Below, piece by piece: positions 19,229 to 27,492 of a stretch of DNA of 64,000 bases. The translations under genes were made by a program, and so were the position numbers. Source of the DNA: Altererythrobacter sp. KTW20L (GTDB lineage: Bacteria; Pseudomonadota; Alphaproteobacteria; Sphingomonadales; Sphingomonadaceae); assembly GCF_023501975.1 (NCBI RefSeq), contig NZ_JAMFLH010000005.1, forward strand, positions 1 through 64,000. The letters run 5' to 3'. Position 1 is the first letter of the stretch, and each line of letters begins with the position of its first letter. The notes under the pieces were generated by a model that was not told the origin of the DNA, made no database searches, and saw nothing but the letters and a program-made list of their open reading frames with translations.

Positions 19229-19923
19229 CCATTACCGACGAGGAACTGGCTGCCTTTGCGGATGGGGAGCTTTCTGGCGAGGAGGCTGAGCGCGTGGCCG
19301 CCGCCGTGAGAAATTCGCCGGAGGTCTCAGCAAAGCTGGAACAGCACCGCGCCCTCCGCGCCAACCTGGCGGCCCACTTCGCCCCGATCCTCGACCAGGA
19401 GGTGCCCGGTAGACTGAGCGACCTGCTCAAACCGCAGGCCAATGTCGTCGACCTCTCGTCGGCCCGCGAGACTTCAGTTCAGAAGCGGAGCGTGGCACGA
19501 TGGGGCTGGATTGCCGGGCCGGCGCTTGCGGCATCGCTCGCCATTGTCCTGCTGTTTCCGCGCGAAAGCGACCTGCCGGGTGACTACGCCGACCAGCAAC
19601 TTGCCGCGGTGCTGGAACAGCAACTGGTGGCCGAGCAGGATGCAGCCGCAGAAACGCGCATCCTGCTCAGTTTCGAACGTGAAGACGGAAACCTTTGCCG
19701 CGCGTTTGCCAGTTCAGCCATGAGCGGCATCGCCTGCAAGGACGAGCACGGGTGGGCTTTTGTAGAGCAGATGGAAGGTATCGCGCCGACGGTTCCGGGA
19801 TATAGGCAGGCAGGAAATGCCCAGTCAGAGCTGATGGCTGTGGCACAGGAAATGGCCACCAAAGGCGCACTCGACCAGGACGGCGAACGCGCTGCCCGAA
19901 GCAGGGATTGGCAAGCGCCTTAG
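19225..19923 (+). CDS. Membrane-anchored anti-sigma factor
   Basis: A 232-residue protein. The N-terminal cytosolic part starts TDEELAAFADGELSGEEAER, the usual opening of RsiW/ChrR-type anti-sigma domains. One transmembrane helix (WGWIAGPALAASLAIVLLF, about 93-111) separates it from a periplasmic C-terminal domain with two cysteines (NLCRAF, GIACKDE) that could form a disulfide. The zinc-type HxxxCxxC motif is absent. It overlaps the ECF sigma gene by four bases, which is the standard pairing. The anti-sigma domain would hold the sigma factor until a periplasmic signal, possibly proteolysis, releases it. Confidence 0.82.
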   Translation: MTITDEELAAFADGELSGEEAERVAAAVRNSPEVSAKLEQHRALRANLAAHFAPILDQEVPGRLSDLLKPQANVVDLSSARETSVQKRSVARWGWIAGPALAASLAIVLLFPRESDLPGDYADQQLAAVLEQQLVAEQDAAAETRILLSFEREDGNLCRAFASSAMSGIACKDEHGWAFVEQMEGIAPTVPGYRQAGNAQSELMAVAQEMATKGALDQDGERAARSRDWQAP

Positions 19924-20057
19924 CGTTCCTTCGCTGCTAATGCACCCGCCTGGATTGACTGGCGCGCTCTGCTGCGGACCTTCACTCGACCATCAATATG
20001 CAGAGCGAGAAGGGTGGGCCAAGGCAGGAGTTGGAAGGAGGATCAGCGCGGCAATCG

Positions 20058-20753
20058 TCAGACGGCGCATGTGGTTGCTTCCCAGCCGTGGATCCACAGG
20101 CCACGATAGAACAGGCCATCCAAGCGGAAGCCAGCCTGCACCAGCAATTCCGCTTCGCGCTCAGGGGTGAGAATGTGAATGCCGGTGCGGTTGACCGAAA
20201 CCGCAGTGTCGATCACCTCCGGCTCTGCCCCACGCAGGCGGGCGTGTTCGGCGAAGCGGGCAAAGTCACGCTCGATCCGTGCGGGCTCACTCGCCGCGTG
20301 GATCATCAGGAACGGTGCGCCGGTCTTCAGCCGCTGACGGATGGCGCGCAATTGCTCCAGGCGCGAACCGTCATCCGGCACGAACGACAGGCACAGGAAG
20401 GCCGTTGCCGCGTCGAACGGACCTTCGGGCGCATCGGCGGCAGTGCCCTGGACCAGTGACCATTGTGCCTCCCCTGCCTCGGCATCGAGACGCGCCGAGG
20501 CGAGATCAAGCATCGCTTGCGAGGGATCGACGCCGGTGAAGCGCCATCCTTGAAATTGCCGGGCGAAGCGGGCGATCTCGATCCCGCCGCCCGCGCCGAT
20601 GACAAGCAGCGATGCCTGCGTGCCAATGCGTTCGGACAGGACGGCTGCTGCCATGGCGTGGCTCGCCTCGTATCCCGGCACAAACAGCGGAGGAAACTCG
20701 TCATACCGGCGCACATGCTCGGGCATGTGGTCGAAATCGTAGGATGTGGTCAC
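20058..20753 (-). CDS. Class I SAM-dependent methyltransferase
   Basis: About 231 residues. The SAM-binding motif I is LLVIGAGGGIEIARFA, followed by WRFTGVDPSQAMLDLA (acidic loop) and FDAATAFLCLSFVPDD. The substrate is unknown. The start is the GTG at 20753, which overlaps the stop of the DUF1826 gene (GTGA), indicating translational coupling; an ATG nine codons later is an alternative. It is the last gene of the TonB receptor - DUF1826 - methyltransferase operon, so it may modify a metal chelator or another molecule connected with the receptor. That role is inference from position only. Confidence 0.8.
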   Translation of the reverse strand: MTTSYDFDHMPEHVRRYDEFPPLFVPGYEASHAMAAAVLSERIGTQASLLVIGAGGGIEIARFARQFQGWRFTGVDPSQAMLDLASARLDAEAGEAQWSLVQGTAADAPEGPFDAATAFLCLSFVPDDGSRLEQLRAIRQRLKTGAPFLMIHAASEPARIERDFARFAEHARLRGAEPEVIDTAVSVNRTGIHILTPEREAELLVQAGFRLDGLFYRGLWIHGWEATTCAV

Positions 20754-21373
20754 GGTTTTGTCGGTTCCGCCTGATGCTGCCCGCGAAGCAGCGCGGCGAG
20801 TTCCGGTTTCAGGGGCGTGTCGATCACCAGCACAAGGCGGGCCACATCCATATCGGCGGCTGGCGGCGAGCGGTGAAGGCAAAACGCGTGTGCGGGATCG
20901 AAGGAGCGTCCCTTGAACAGCGCTACCCAGCCGGTGGGGATGCGCTGCAGGTTGCGCTCTTCGGGTTCCATGTCGCGCGGGATGTAGTCGGTGCCAGGGC
21001 CGCAATAGGTGGTGATCAGCCGCACATCGGTGTTGTCCGAATGGATCTTGCGACAGGCATTGCTGACAACCCCTTCCAGCCGGATGCGGACCGTGGGGAC
21101 CGCCATCAGGGCGGCGAAGCGGTTGGCCAGCCGCTGGATGTCTTGCCGCAGCTGCAGAGGCAGGTCGCCAAGCCCTGCTACTGCCTCGGCCACGGCGCCC
21201 TCGGCACGGAGCTCGAACGGGGCGGTGCTCGCCAGGCCTTCTGACAACGCTTCCAACCCAGCCAGGTCGCGCGGTTCGAGCACAAGCGGACAATCGGCAT
21301 CACGGATCGCCTCCCAGTCCGCGGGCGGCGAAACAATAGTTTCGGATGCGAGGTGTCGGGGCAGCGACGCCAT
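20750..21373 (-). CDS. DUF1826 family protein
   Basis: A 207-residue cytosolic protein. The DUF1826 signature is seen in CRKIHSDNTDVRLITTYCGP followed by GTDYIPRDMEPEERN. The family's function is not established. From memory, members occur beside Zur-controlled genes such as COG0523 GTPases in other proteobacteria, which suits a zinc or metal-limitation role here. The start at 21373 overlaps the stop of the TonB receptor by one base (TGATG), and its stop overlaps the methyltransferase start, so the three genes form a tight operon. Confidence 0.8.
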   Translation of the reverse strand: MASLPRHLASETIVSPPADWEAIRDADCPLVLEPRDLAGLEALSEGLASTAPFELRAEGAVAEAVAGLGDLPLQLRQDIQRLANRFAALMAVPTVRIRLEGVVSNACRKIHSDNTDVRLITTYCGPGTDYIPRDMEPEERNLQRIPTGWVALFKGRSFDPAHAFCLHRSPPAADMDVARLVLVIDTPLKPELAALLRGQHQAEPTKP

Positions 21374-23487
21374 CAGAACCCCGCCCTGATGCCAATCGAA
21401 GCCGTGCGCGGCGCACCGGGCTGGACCCACAGGCTGGCGAAGCTGTTGGCATACCATTCCTCGTTGAAGAGGTTGCGGACCTCGCCAAACAGTTCGAGGT
21501 TTTCCGACGGCTGCCAGCTCGCGAAGGCGCGGACCAGGGTATAGGCGGGCAGGTCGAAAGTGGTAGCCGTCTCGCCCAGGCGCTTGCCGACATGCTGCAC
21601 GCCGCTGCCAAGGCGAAGGGTGCTGTCCCCCAGCATGAATTCGCGTGCCAGTTGCAGGTTTAAGCTGTGGCGCGGGATGTTGATCAGCCGGTCGCCGCGA
21701 TTGATCTGCAGCGAGAAGTTGGGATCGAGCACGTCGGCGCGGGCTTCGGCATCGACATAGGCATAGGACAGCAGCACTTCGACGCCGCCAATCTCGCCGT
21801 TCACATCGACCTCGAACCCGCGGCTGCCGGCCTTGCCGATCGGCAGCGCGAAGCCGGGATTGGCCGGGTCGGAGGCGAGCACGTTGGACTTGGTGAGGTC
21901 GAACAGTGCAACGGTGCCGGTCAGCCTGTCTGCCAGATCGAACTTCGCGCCCACTTCCATCGAGCGGCTGATTTCGGGATCGAACAGCTGGCCTGCCGCA
22001 TCAGCGCCGAGGTTCGAGCGGAAGCCTTCGCCATAGGCGGCATAGAGCGACAGGGCCGGTGCGGCTTCCCACACGATCCCGGCCTGCGGATTGATGCGAC
22101 TGCTCGACCGGGTCTGGAGGGCCCCGCTGGTGCGGTTGAGCGAAGTGACGGTGACATCGTCATAGCGTGCACCAAGACGGATCTGCACAGTGTCGGACAG
22201 CGAGATCTGGTCCTGCACGTAAAAGCCAACCGCCTCCTGCGTATCGAGCCGGTTGGTCTGCGGCCCCGGCGTCGGCGAGGGGAAGCGGCCATAGACCGGG
22301 TTCAGAATGTCGATCACATTGGCTGCCGCATCGGACGGGTTGCCGCTGACAGCCGGCGGGCGGAAGCGCAGGAACAGCTGGCTGTGCTCGAACCGGTCGA
22401 AGTCGCCGCCAACCAGCAGCCGGTGGCGCATGGAGCCCAGCTCGAAATCCCCTGCGAGTTCGGCGCGGACGACGTAGTGTTCCGCTTCGTAGCTGCGGTA
22501 ACGGCGCTGGCGCGACAGCGAACGGCCATCGACGAACAGCTTCTGGCGCGAGCCGGCCAGTTCGGGCTCGGTCGAAAAGCCTTCGAGCGAGGTCTCGCGA
22601 TAGCTGCCGCCCACGAGCAGGCTCCAGTCGGCGCTGAATTCATGCTGCAACTGCACCTGGTGGCCAGTGGCATCAGCCTCGATCGGGCCATCCCCCGGTT
22701 CGCCCAGGAAGGTATTGCGGGCGATCAGGTCGAGCTGTCCGCCCGGTGCCACGATCCCGCGATCGAACGGCACGTCCTGCCGGATCAGCTCAAGTTCGTA
22801 GGTCAGGGTGGTATCTTCGCCCAGCCTCACGCCGACAGACGGCGTCATCCCCCAGCGCTCGCTCTCGATGGTTTCGCGGAAGCTTTCGGCATTCTCGTAG
22901 AAGCCGGTGACGCGCACGGCGAAGGCTTGGCCCAGCGCCAGGTTCAGGTCGCCGTCGGTGCGGAAGCTGTCGAAGCTGCCATAGCTGGCGGAGAACTCGC
23001 CCGCAGTCTCGCCGAACAACGCGCGCTTGGTGACGATATTGACCGTGCCCCCCGGCTCGCCCCGGCCGAACAGTGCGGCGTTCGGGCCCTTCAGCACCTC
23101 GATCCGCTCAATGCCGGAAACATCGCGCGGACCGCCGAAGCCGCGGCCGCCGTTGAAGCCATTGACAAGATAGCCGCTCGGCAGGTTCTCATCGCCCGAG
23201 AAGCCGCGCACGGCAAAGGCATCCCACAGGCCGCCGAAGTTGTTCTGCCGCGAAACCGAGGCCGTCAAGTCGAGCGCATCGGTCAGCCGGGTGATGTTGT
23301 TGTCCTGCAAGGTCGCGGCCTCGATTACGGCAATCGAGCGGGGAACCTCCCGCTCCGCGAAGTCGCCCGAATAGGCCTGCCGGATGGTGGTGACCAGGAT
23401 TGTATCCTCTCCAAGCTCCTCCTGCGCCAGCGCGGGCTGGGCAACGGCGAGGAAGCTGGCGGCGAGCAATGCGGAGCGGATATTCAT
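21373..23487 (-). CDS. TonB-dependent outer-membrane receptor (siderophore/metallophore type)
   Basis: A 704-residue outer membrane receptor. A signal peptide (MNIRSALLAASFLAVAQPALA) is followed by a plug domain (about 40-165) with FAVRGFSGDENLPSGYLVNG and RIEVLKGPNAALFGRGEPGG, the hallmark of siderophore-class receptors, and a beta-barrel ending in GIRAGF with a terminal Phe. The ligand is not known. The gene heads an operon with DUF1826 and methyltransferase genes and is divergent from an ABC transporter. A 15-bp AT-rich palindrome lies 30-44 bases before its start. Context suggests uptake of a metal complex under metal-limiting control. Confidence 0.9.
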   Translation of the reverse strand: MNIRSALLAASFLAVAQPALAQEELGEDTILVTTIRQAYSGDFAEREVPRSIAVIEAATLQDNNITRLTDALDLTASVSRQNNFGGLWDAFAVRGFSGDENLPSGYLVNGFNGGRGFGGPRDVSGIERIEVLKGPNAALFGRGEPGGTVNIVTKRALFGETAGEFSASYGSFDSFRTDGDLNLALGQAFAVRVTGFYENAESFRETIESERWGMTPSVGVRLGEDTTLTYELELIRQDVPFDRGIVAPGGQLDLIARNTFLGEPGDGPIEADATGHQVQLQHEFSADWSLLVGGSYRETSLEGFSTEPELAGSRQKLFVDGRSLSRQRRYRSYEAEHYVVRAELAGDFELGSMRHRLLVGGDFDRFEHSQLFLRFRPPAVSGNPSDAAANVIDILNPVYGRFPSPTPGPQTNRLDTQEAVGFYVQDQISLSDTVQIRLGARYDDVTVTSLNRTSGALQTRSSSRINPQAGIVWEAAPALSLYAAYGEGFRSNLGADAAGQLFDPEISRSMEVGAKFDLADRLTGTVALFDLTKSNVLASDPANPGFALPIGKAGSRGFEVDVNGEIGGVEVLLSYAYVDAEARADVLDPNFSLQINRGDRLINIPRHSLNLQLAREFMLGDSTLRLGSGVQHVGKRLGETATTFDLPAYTLVRAFASWQPSENLELFGEVRNLFNEEWYANSFASLWVQPGAPRTASIGIRAGF

Positions 23488-23516
23488 CTGTGTTGGACCC
23501 CCTGACCCGATTTTCG

Positions 23517-23531
23517 TGATATATTATATCA
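23517..23531. promoter_or_regulatory. AT-rich perfect palindrome, Zur/Fur-type operator candidate
   Basis: TGATATATTATATCA is a perfect palindrome around one central base and stands out in GC-rich DNA. It differs from the classical Zur core TGTTATA-N-TATAACA by one base in each half. It lies 30-44 bases upstream of the TonB receptor start, where repressor binding would block transcription. Confidence 0.55.
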
Positions 23532-23573
23532 TCGGTTGACGGGGCCAATGCCGCACTGCAATAGACATGTCAA

Positions 23574-23588
23574 TATAACAGTATAACA
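23574..23588. promoter_or_regulatory. Second Zur-like element before the ABC transporter
   Basis: TATAACAGTATAACA contains two copies of TATAACA with a period of eight bases. Its right half equals the Zur half-site TATAACA exactly, while the left half matches in only four of seven positions. It lies 41-55 bases before the ABC ATPase start, at a distance like that of the first element from the TonB gene. Joint control of the divergent operons is inferred. Confidence 0.45.
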
Positions 23589-23628
23589 TTACATTTTTCG
23601 CCTGCTTGGTGGCTGGAGACCTGCATTT

Positions 23629-24360
23629 ATGAACGAACAAGCTGGGCCCGGACCCGTGATCGAGATTCGCGATCTGGAGGTATCACGCGGCGGCTCGCGC
23701 GTGCTCGACAGACTGTCGCTGTCAGTGGCGGCAGGAGAAACCTATGCCCTGCTGGGCGGCAACGGTTCGGGCAAGTCTACCACCCTTGCAACCTTGCTGG
23801 GCCTGCTCCGGCCGGACGGCGGACATATCAATGTGGCTGGTGCCGACCCTGCTGCCGAACCCGAAGCGGCCCGCCGGCAGATCGCCTACCTGCCCGAGAA
23901 CGTGGCGCTTTATGAACAGCTGTCGGCCTATGAGAACATTGCCTATTTCATGGCGCTGGCCGGGGCCGAGCCGGACGCCATGCGGATGGACGAGGCGCTC
24001 GACGCGGCAGGCCTCCAGCCTGAAGCGCGCGAGCGGCGGGTGGGTTCCTATTCCAAGGGGATGCGCCAGAAGGTCGCCATCGCCATGGCCGTGCTGCGGG
24101 ACGTTCCCGTCCTGCTGCTCGACGAGCCGACCAGCGGCCTCGATCCGCGCGCCACGGCCGATTTCAACCAGCTCGTCACCCGGCTGAAGCAACGCGGCAC
24201 GGGGATCCTGATGGTGACGCACGACCTTTTGGGTGCAGCCGATTGCGCCGACCGGATCGGATTCCTCGCCCAGGGCCGGATTGTCGAGGAAATCGTGCCC
24301 AGTGCAGGGATGGACGTCCTTGCACTGCACCACCGCTATACCGAGGCAGCCGCAGCATGA
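23629..24360 (+). CDS. ABC transporter ATP-binding protein (NosF-like)
   Basis: A 243-residue ATPase. Walker A is GGNGSGKSTT, the signature region is SYSKGMRQKVAIAMAVL, Walker B is VLLLDEPTSGLD, and a switch His is in MVTHDLLGAADC. It belongs to the ABC-2 class (NosF/CcmA-like) that works with ABC-2 permeases. GGAG lies upstream of the ATG. The stop overlaps the next permease start by four bases (ATGA). It is divergent from the TonB receptor operon and probably shares its regulation. Direction of transport cannot be read from sequence. Confidence 0.9.
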   Translation: MNEQAGPGPVIEIRDLEVSRGGSRVLDRLSLSVAAGETYALLGGNGSGKSTTLATLLGLLRPDGGHINVAGADPAAEPEAARRQIAYLPENVALYEQLSAYENIAYFMALAGAEPDAMRMDEALDAAGLQPEARERRVGSYSKGMRQKVAIAMAVLRDVPVLLLDEPTSGLDPRATADFNQLVTRLKQRGTGILMVTHDLLGAADCADRIGFLAQGRIVEEIVPSAGMDVLALHHRYTEAAAA

Positions 24361-25802
24361 GCATTGTTCGCCGGATCGCCGCCAACGATATCGTGCAGAT
24401 GCGCCGCAGCCGGGTGGCGCTGGTTTCGCTGCTCATCCTGCTTGCGCTGTCGATCGTGGCGGCGCTCACCTCCATCGCCCACCGCGATGCGAGCGACGAG
24501 CTGCGTGCCCGTTTCCAGGCCCAGGCCGATGTCGAGTTCGAGGGCCAGCCAGCGCGCCACCCGCACCGCATGGTCCACTATGGCCATTTCGTATTCCGCC
24601 CCCTGCCCCCGCTCGCCGCTTTCGACCCGGGCGTGGACAGCTTTACCGGCAACACGATCTTCCTTGAAGGGCACCGCCAGAACAGCGCCAATTTCGGCGA
24701 TGTGCGCCAGTCCTCGCTACTCGCCCGGTTCGGCCAGTTGACCCCGGCCTTCGTGTTGCAGGTGTTGGCGCCGCTGGTGCTGGTGTTCATCGGCTTTGGC
24801 GCCATCGCCCGCGAGCGCGAGCAAGGAACCCTGCGCGTGCTTGCCGCCCATGGGGTGAGCGCACGGGCCATGCTGGGCGGCAAGGCGGCGGCTCTGGGCG
24901 TCGTCGCGGCGATCATGCTCGCCCCGGCGGCGCTGGCGATGGCCTGGCTGGTGGCGGCGGGCGGCGCACCGATCCTGCCCGCCCTGGCCCTGCTGGCTGC
25001 CTATGCCGCCTATCTTGCGCTGTGGGTTCTGGCCGTCGTGACCGTGTCGAGCCTGTTTTCCAATGCCCGGTCATCGCTGGTGGCCCTGCTGGGCCTGTGG
25101 ACCCTGACCACGATCCTGCTGCCGCGCATCGCGCCTGACATCGCGCTTGCCGCCAACCCGCTGCCTACCCGGCTGGAAACCGACATCGCGATCCAGCGCG
25201 ACGTGCGCGCCACCGGCGACAGCCACAATCCCGACGATCCCTATTACGCCGACTTCAGGGCTGGCGTGCTGGAGCAATATGGCGTGGACGATGTGGCGGA
25301 CCTGCCGGTCAATTACAGCGGCCTCCAAGCCATGGTGAGCGAAGAGCTGACGTCCAGCATGTTCGACCGTTATGCCGAACGCCAATTCGCGCAGCAGCGC
25401 CAACAGGGCAACACCGCTCTTGCTTTCGGCCTGCTCAGCCCGGCCATCGCCATGCGCGACCTGTCTATGGCTGCCGCCGGAACCGACCTTGAGGGTCATC
25501 GCCGGTTCCTGACCCAGGCTGAAGCCTATCGTTTCGGGATCGTCCAGCAACTCAACCAATTGCAGGCCGAAGCGCTGACCTATGCCGACGATCGCAGCCG
25601 CAACACCGATCCCGAGGCCGCACAGCGTGTCAGGATCGATCCGTCGCACTGGCACGACGTGCCCGAGTTTTCCTATCGCAGCGCCACGACGGCCGAAAAG
25701 CTGACAGCCGCCGCGCCCGGCTTGTTGCTGGTTCTGGCATGGCTGCTGGCCATGGTGGCGGCCTTCCGTATCGCCGCCCGTCGCCTGGGGAGGGCCCTGT
25801 AA
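24357..25802 (+). CDS. ABC-2 / DUF3526-type permease, first subunit
   Basis: About 481 residues. A first transmembrane helix (VALVSLLILLALSIVAAL) is followed by a long extracytoplasmic part, then helices PAFVLQVLAPLVLVFIGFGA, GVVAAIMLAPAALAMAWLV and AAYLALWVLAVVTVSSLF. A second large hydrophilic loop (about 300-440) and a final helix (APGLLLVLAWLLAMVAAF) complete it. EREQGTLRVLAAHGVS is the typical cytosolic coupling motif of ABC-2 permeases. Large periplasmic loops are a mark of the DUF3526 group. It overlaps the ATPase by four bases and the second permease by one base (TAATG). The substrate is unknown; context suggests metal handling. Confidence 0.82.
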   Translation: MSIVRRIAANDIVQMRRSRVALVSLLILLALSIVAALTSIAHRDASDELRARFQAQADVEFEGQPARHPHRMVHYGHFVFRPLPPLAAFDPGVDSFTGNTIFLEGHRQNSANFGDVRQSSLLARFGQLTPAFVLQVLAPLVLVFIGFGAIAREREQGTLRVLAAHGVSARAMLGGKAAALGVVAAIMLAPAALAMAWLVAAGGAPILPALALLAAYAAYLALWVLAVVTVSSLFSNARSSLVALLGLWTLTTILLPRIAPDIALAANPLPTRLETDIAIQRDVRATGDSHNPDDPYYADFRAGVLEQYGVDDVADLPVNYSGLQAMVSEELTSSMFDRYAERQFAQQRQQGNTALAFGLLSPAIAMRDLSMAAAGTDLEGHRRFLTQAEAYRFGIVQQLNQLQAEALTYADDRSRNTDPEAAQRVRIDPSHWHDVPEFSYRSATTAEKLTAAAPGLLLVLAWLLAMVAAFRIAARRLGRAL

Positions 25803-27073
25803 TGGCAATATGGCTCCACGAACTGAAGCTGTTCCTGCGCCAGCGCATGGCACTGCCACTGCTGCTGCTGACCCTGGCAGTAGCCAGCTCCGCAGTAGTG
25901 GCAGGCGTAGCCGAGGTATCGCGCCAGCATGACGTGATCGAGCGCATCCAGCCGCAGCAGGCCGAAGACGAGGCTGCCGTCGCGGCCTTCGTCACCGTCA
26001 GCGGTGATCCCGGCAGCGCGGCCTATTACACCTTCCACGCCACCTGGGACGAGCCCTCCCCGCTCGCCTTTGCCGCTCTCGGCCAGCGCGACGTGGCACC
26101 CTATGTGCTGCGGGTGCGGGCGCTGTCGCTCGAAAGCCAGATCCACGAAGGCGAGAACTACAATGCCGAGACTGCCTTGCCCGGCCGGTTCGACTGGGCC
26201 TTCGTGCTGATCTACCTCGCGCCGCTGTTCCTCATCGCCCTGCTCCATGACCTGCGTTCGGGCGAGCGGGAGGCGGGGCGCATGGCGATGATCCAATCGA
26301 TGGTCCGCAGCGAACGCTCCTTGTGGCTGCGCCGCGTGGCATGGCGGGTTGGCCTGACTTACCTGGCCCTGAGCACTCCGTTCGCGATCGGGGCCGCGAT
26401 CATGGCGGCGCCGGCAAGCGAGGTGCTGGCCATGCTCGGTCTCGCCGCACTCTATGTGCTGTTCTGGGCCGTGCTTGCCCTGCTGGTGGCGCGGCTGAAG
26501 TTCGGCTCGGTCACCAATGCCGCGAGCCTGGCTGCGACATGGCTGGTGTTGACTCTGGTCCTGCCGGGGCTGGCCCTGCTGGCAATCAACGCAGCAATCC
26601 CGGTGCGGCAGGGGGTCGAACTGACCCTTGCCCAGCGCGAACTGGTCCACGCCGGTTGGGACCGGCCGAAGGAGGAAACCATGCAGGATTTCTTCCAGGT
26701 CCATCCGGAATGGCGCGATACGCCGCCCGTCGGGCTCGGCTTCCACTACAAATGGTATTATGCCTTCCAGCACATGGGCGATGTTGGCGTCGCCGAGCAG
26801 ACCACAGCTTACCGCGCCGGTCTGGAGGCGCGCGACGGCTGGACGCGGCGGATCGGATACCTGCTCCCCGCCGTGGGCGTGCAGGTCGGCCTGCACCGCC
26901 TGGCCGAGACCGACTTAGCCGCGCAAATGGCCTATCAGGATCGTATCCGAGCGTTCCATGATCGCCTACGAACCTTCTATTACCCATACGTCTTCAACGA
27001 CGTGACCTTCACGATGGACGATTTTGCCCGGGCACCGCGCTGGGGGCAGACGACGACAGGTGATCCTTCGTGA
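25802..27073 (+). CDS. ABC-2 / DUF3526-type permease, second subunit
   Basis: A 423-residue permease paralogous in layout to the preceding one. The first helix is MALPLLLLTLAVASSAVVAG; a periplasmic segment follows, then FDWAFVLIYLAPLFLIALLH and DLRSGEREAGRMAMIQSMVR (the coupling motif), three more helices (for example SEVLAMLGLAALYVLFWAVL), and a large C-terminal extracytoplasmic domain. Two different permeases with one ATPase suggest a heterodimeric pore. The ATG shares its A with the previous stop. A loop rich in Trp/Tyr/His (FHYKWYYAFQHMG) could touch substrate. It is the last gene of the ABC operon. Confidence 0.82.
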   Translation: MAIWLHELKLFLRQRMALPLLLLTLAVASSAVVAGVAEVSRQHDVIERIQPQQAEDEAAVAAFVTVSGDPGSAAYYTFHATWDEPSPLAFAALGQRDVAPYVLRVRALSLESQIHEGENYNAETALPGRFDWAFVLIYLAPLFLIALLHDLRSGEREAGRMAMIQSMVRSERSLWLRRVAWRVGLTYLALSTPFAIGAAIMAAPASEVLAMLGLAALYVLFWAVLALLVARLKFGSVTNAASLAATWLVLTLVLPGLALLAINAAIPVRQGVELTLAQRELVHAGWDRPKEETMQDFFQVHPEWRDTPPVGLGFHYKWYYAFQHMGDVGVAEQTTAYRAGLEARDGWTRRIGYLLPAVGVQVGLHRLAETDLAAQMAYQDRIRAFHDRLRTFYYPYVFNDVTFTMDDFARAPRWGQTTTGDPS

Positions 27074-27250
27074 TGTGTTGCGGCAATAACGCCAGCTTGT
27101 AGGGCGCTTTGCTCGCAGAGAGCCGCCATCCTTCTTTCGGCAACGCGCCTGGCGCATTGTCTCGCACTGCTACTTTTGCGGGCGCCGATACCGCCATCGT
27201 CGGTCCGGATTGACCTAACCAGGAGAACCGTTGGCGAACAGAAGGCGTGC

Positions 27251-27278
27251 TTGACAGTCGCATGAACAAGTCTACATT
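27251..27278 (+). promoter_or_regulatory. Sigma-70-like promoter for the small Cys-rich pair
   Basis: TTGACA (27251-27256) and TACATT (27273-27278) are separated by 16 bases, a perfect -35 and a 4/6 -10 box. The initiation point would fall in the palindrome that follows. The only genes downstream on this strand are the 54- and 157-residue proteins. Confidence 0.6.
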
Positions 27279-27282
27279 GCTA

Positions 27283-27299
27283 ATGCGAGGCGTTCGCAT
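27283..27299. promoter_or_regulatory. Fur-box-like palindrome over the start point
   Basis: ATGCGA-GGCGT-TCGCAT is a 6-bp inverted repeat with a 5-base centre. It resembles the Fur-type boxes of the form AATGCGA-N5-TCGCATT found before iron genes in several proteobacteria. It starts five bases after the -10 box, a position where repressor binding would stop transcription. A fur gene is present at 48.2 kb. Assignment to Fur is inferred from the motif only. Confidence 0.5.
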
Positions 27300-27312
27300 C
27301 AATGGAGGCAGC

Positions 27313-27477
27313 ATGGCCTATCGTAATCCCGTCGGACCGGAACCGCGCGGCAATTGCAGCCGCTGGCTGCCCGATCCGCAGCAGGGCGGCATCTATGCCT
27401 GGCCCGAGTGCGCCACCCTGGCGCGCGCCTTTGCCCGATGCGCCGCCACTCCGCCCGCGTCACCGCCAGCCCGCTAG
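27313..27477 (+). CDS. Unrecognised 54-residue protein with three cysteines
   Basis: The ATG at 27313 follows a strong ribosome binding site (GGAGGCAGC). The product has Cys15, Cys33 and Cys43, is rich in Pro/Arg/Ala and has the phrase WLPDPQQGGIYAWPECATLA. It has no signal peptide or membrane helix. I do not recognise the family. It is the first gene after a promoter with a Fur-box-like palindrome and precedes another Cys-rich gene by 15 bases, so the two are likely co-expressed. A small accessory, adaptor or metal-binding peptide is possible. Confidence 0.6.
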   Translation: MAYRNPVGPEPRGNCSRWLPDPQQGGIYAWPECATLARAFARCAATPPASPPAR

Positions 27478-27492
27478 AACAGGACGAACCCG

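Noticed and set aside
20754-21293. N-terminal extension of the methyltransferase frame
   Set aside because: The frame is open but overlaps the DUF1826 gene in another phase; the GTG at 20753 overlapping the DUF1826 stop is the natural start.
21667-23505. Plus-strand open frame of 612 codons
   Set aside because: It is antisense to the TonB receptor, whose signal peptide, plug and C-terminal Phe are clear. The frame's composition (Arg/Gly/Ala/His rich) is typical of a shadow in high-GC DNA.
25673-26896. Minus-strand open frame of 407 codons
   Set aside because: Antisense to the second ABC permease; the product is His/Gln/Gly rich without motifs.
27074-27250. Possible terminator or small gene after the ABC operon
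   Set aside because: No hairpin with T tract and no frame with a ribosome site were found.
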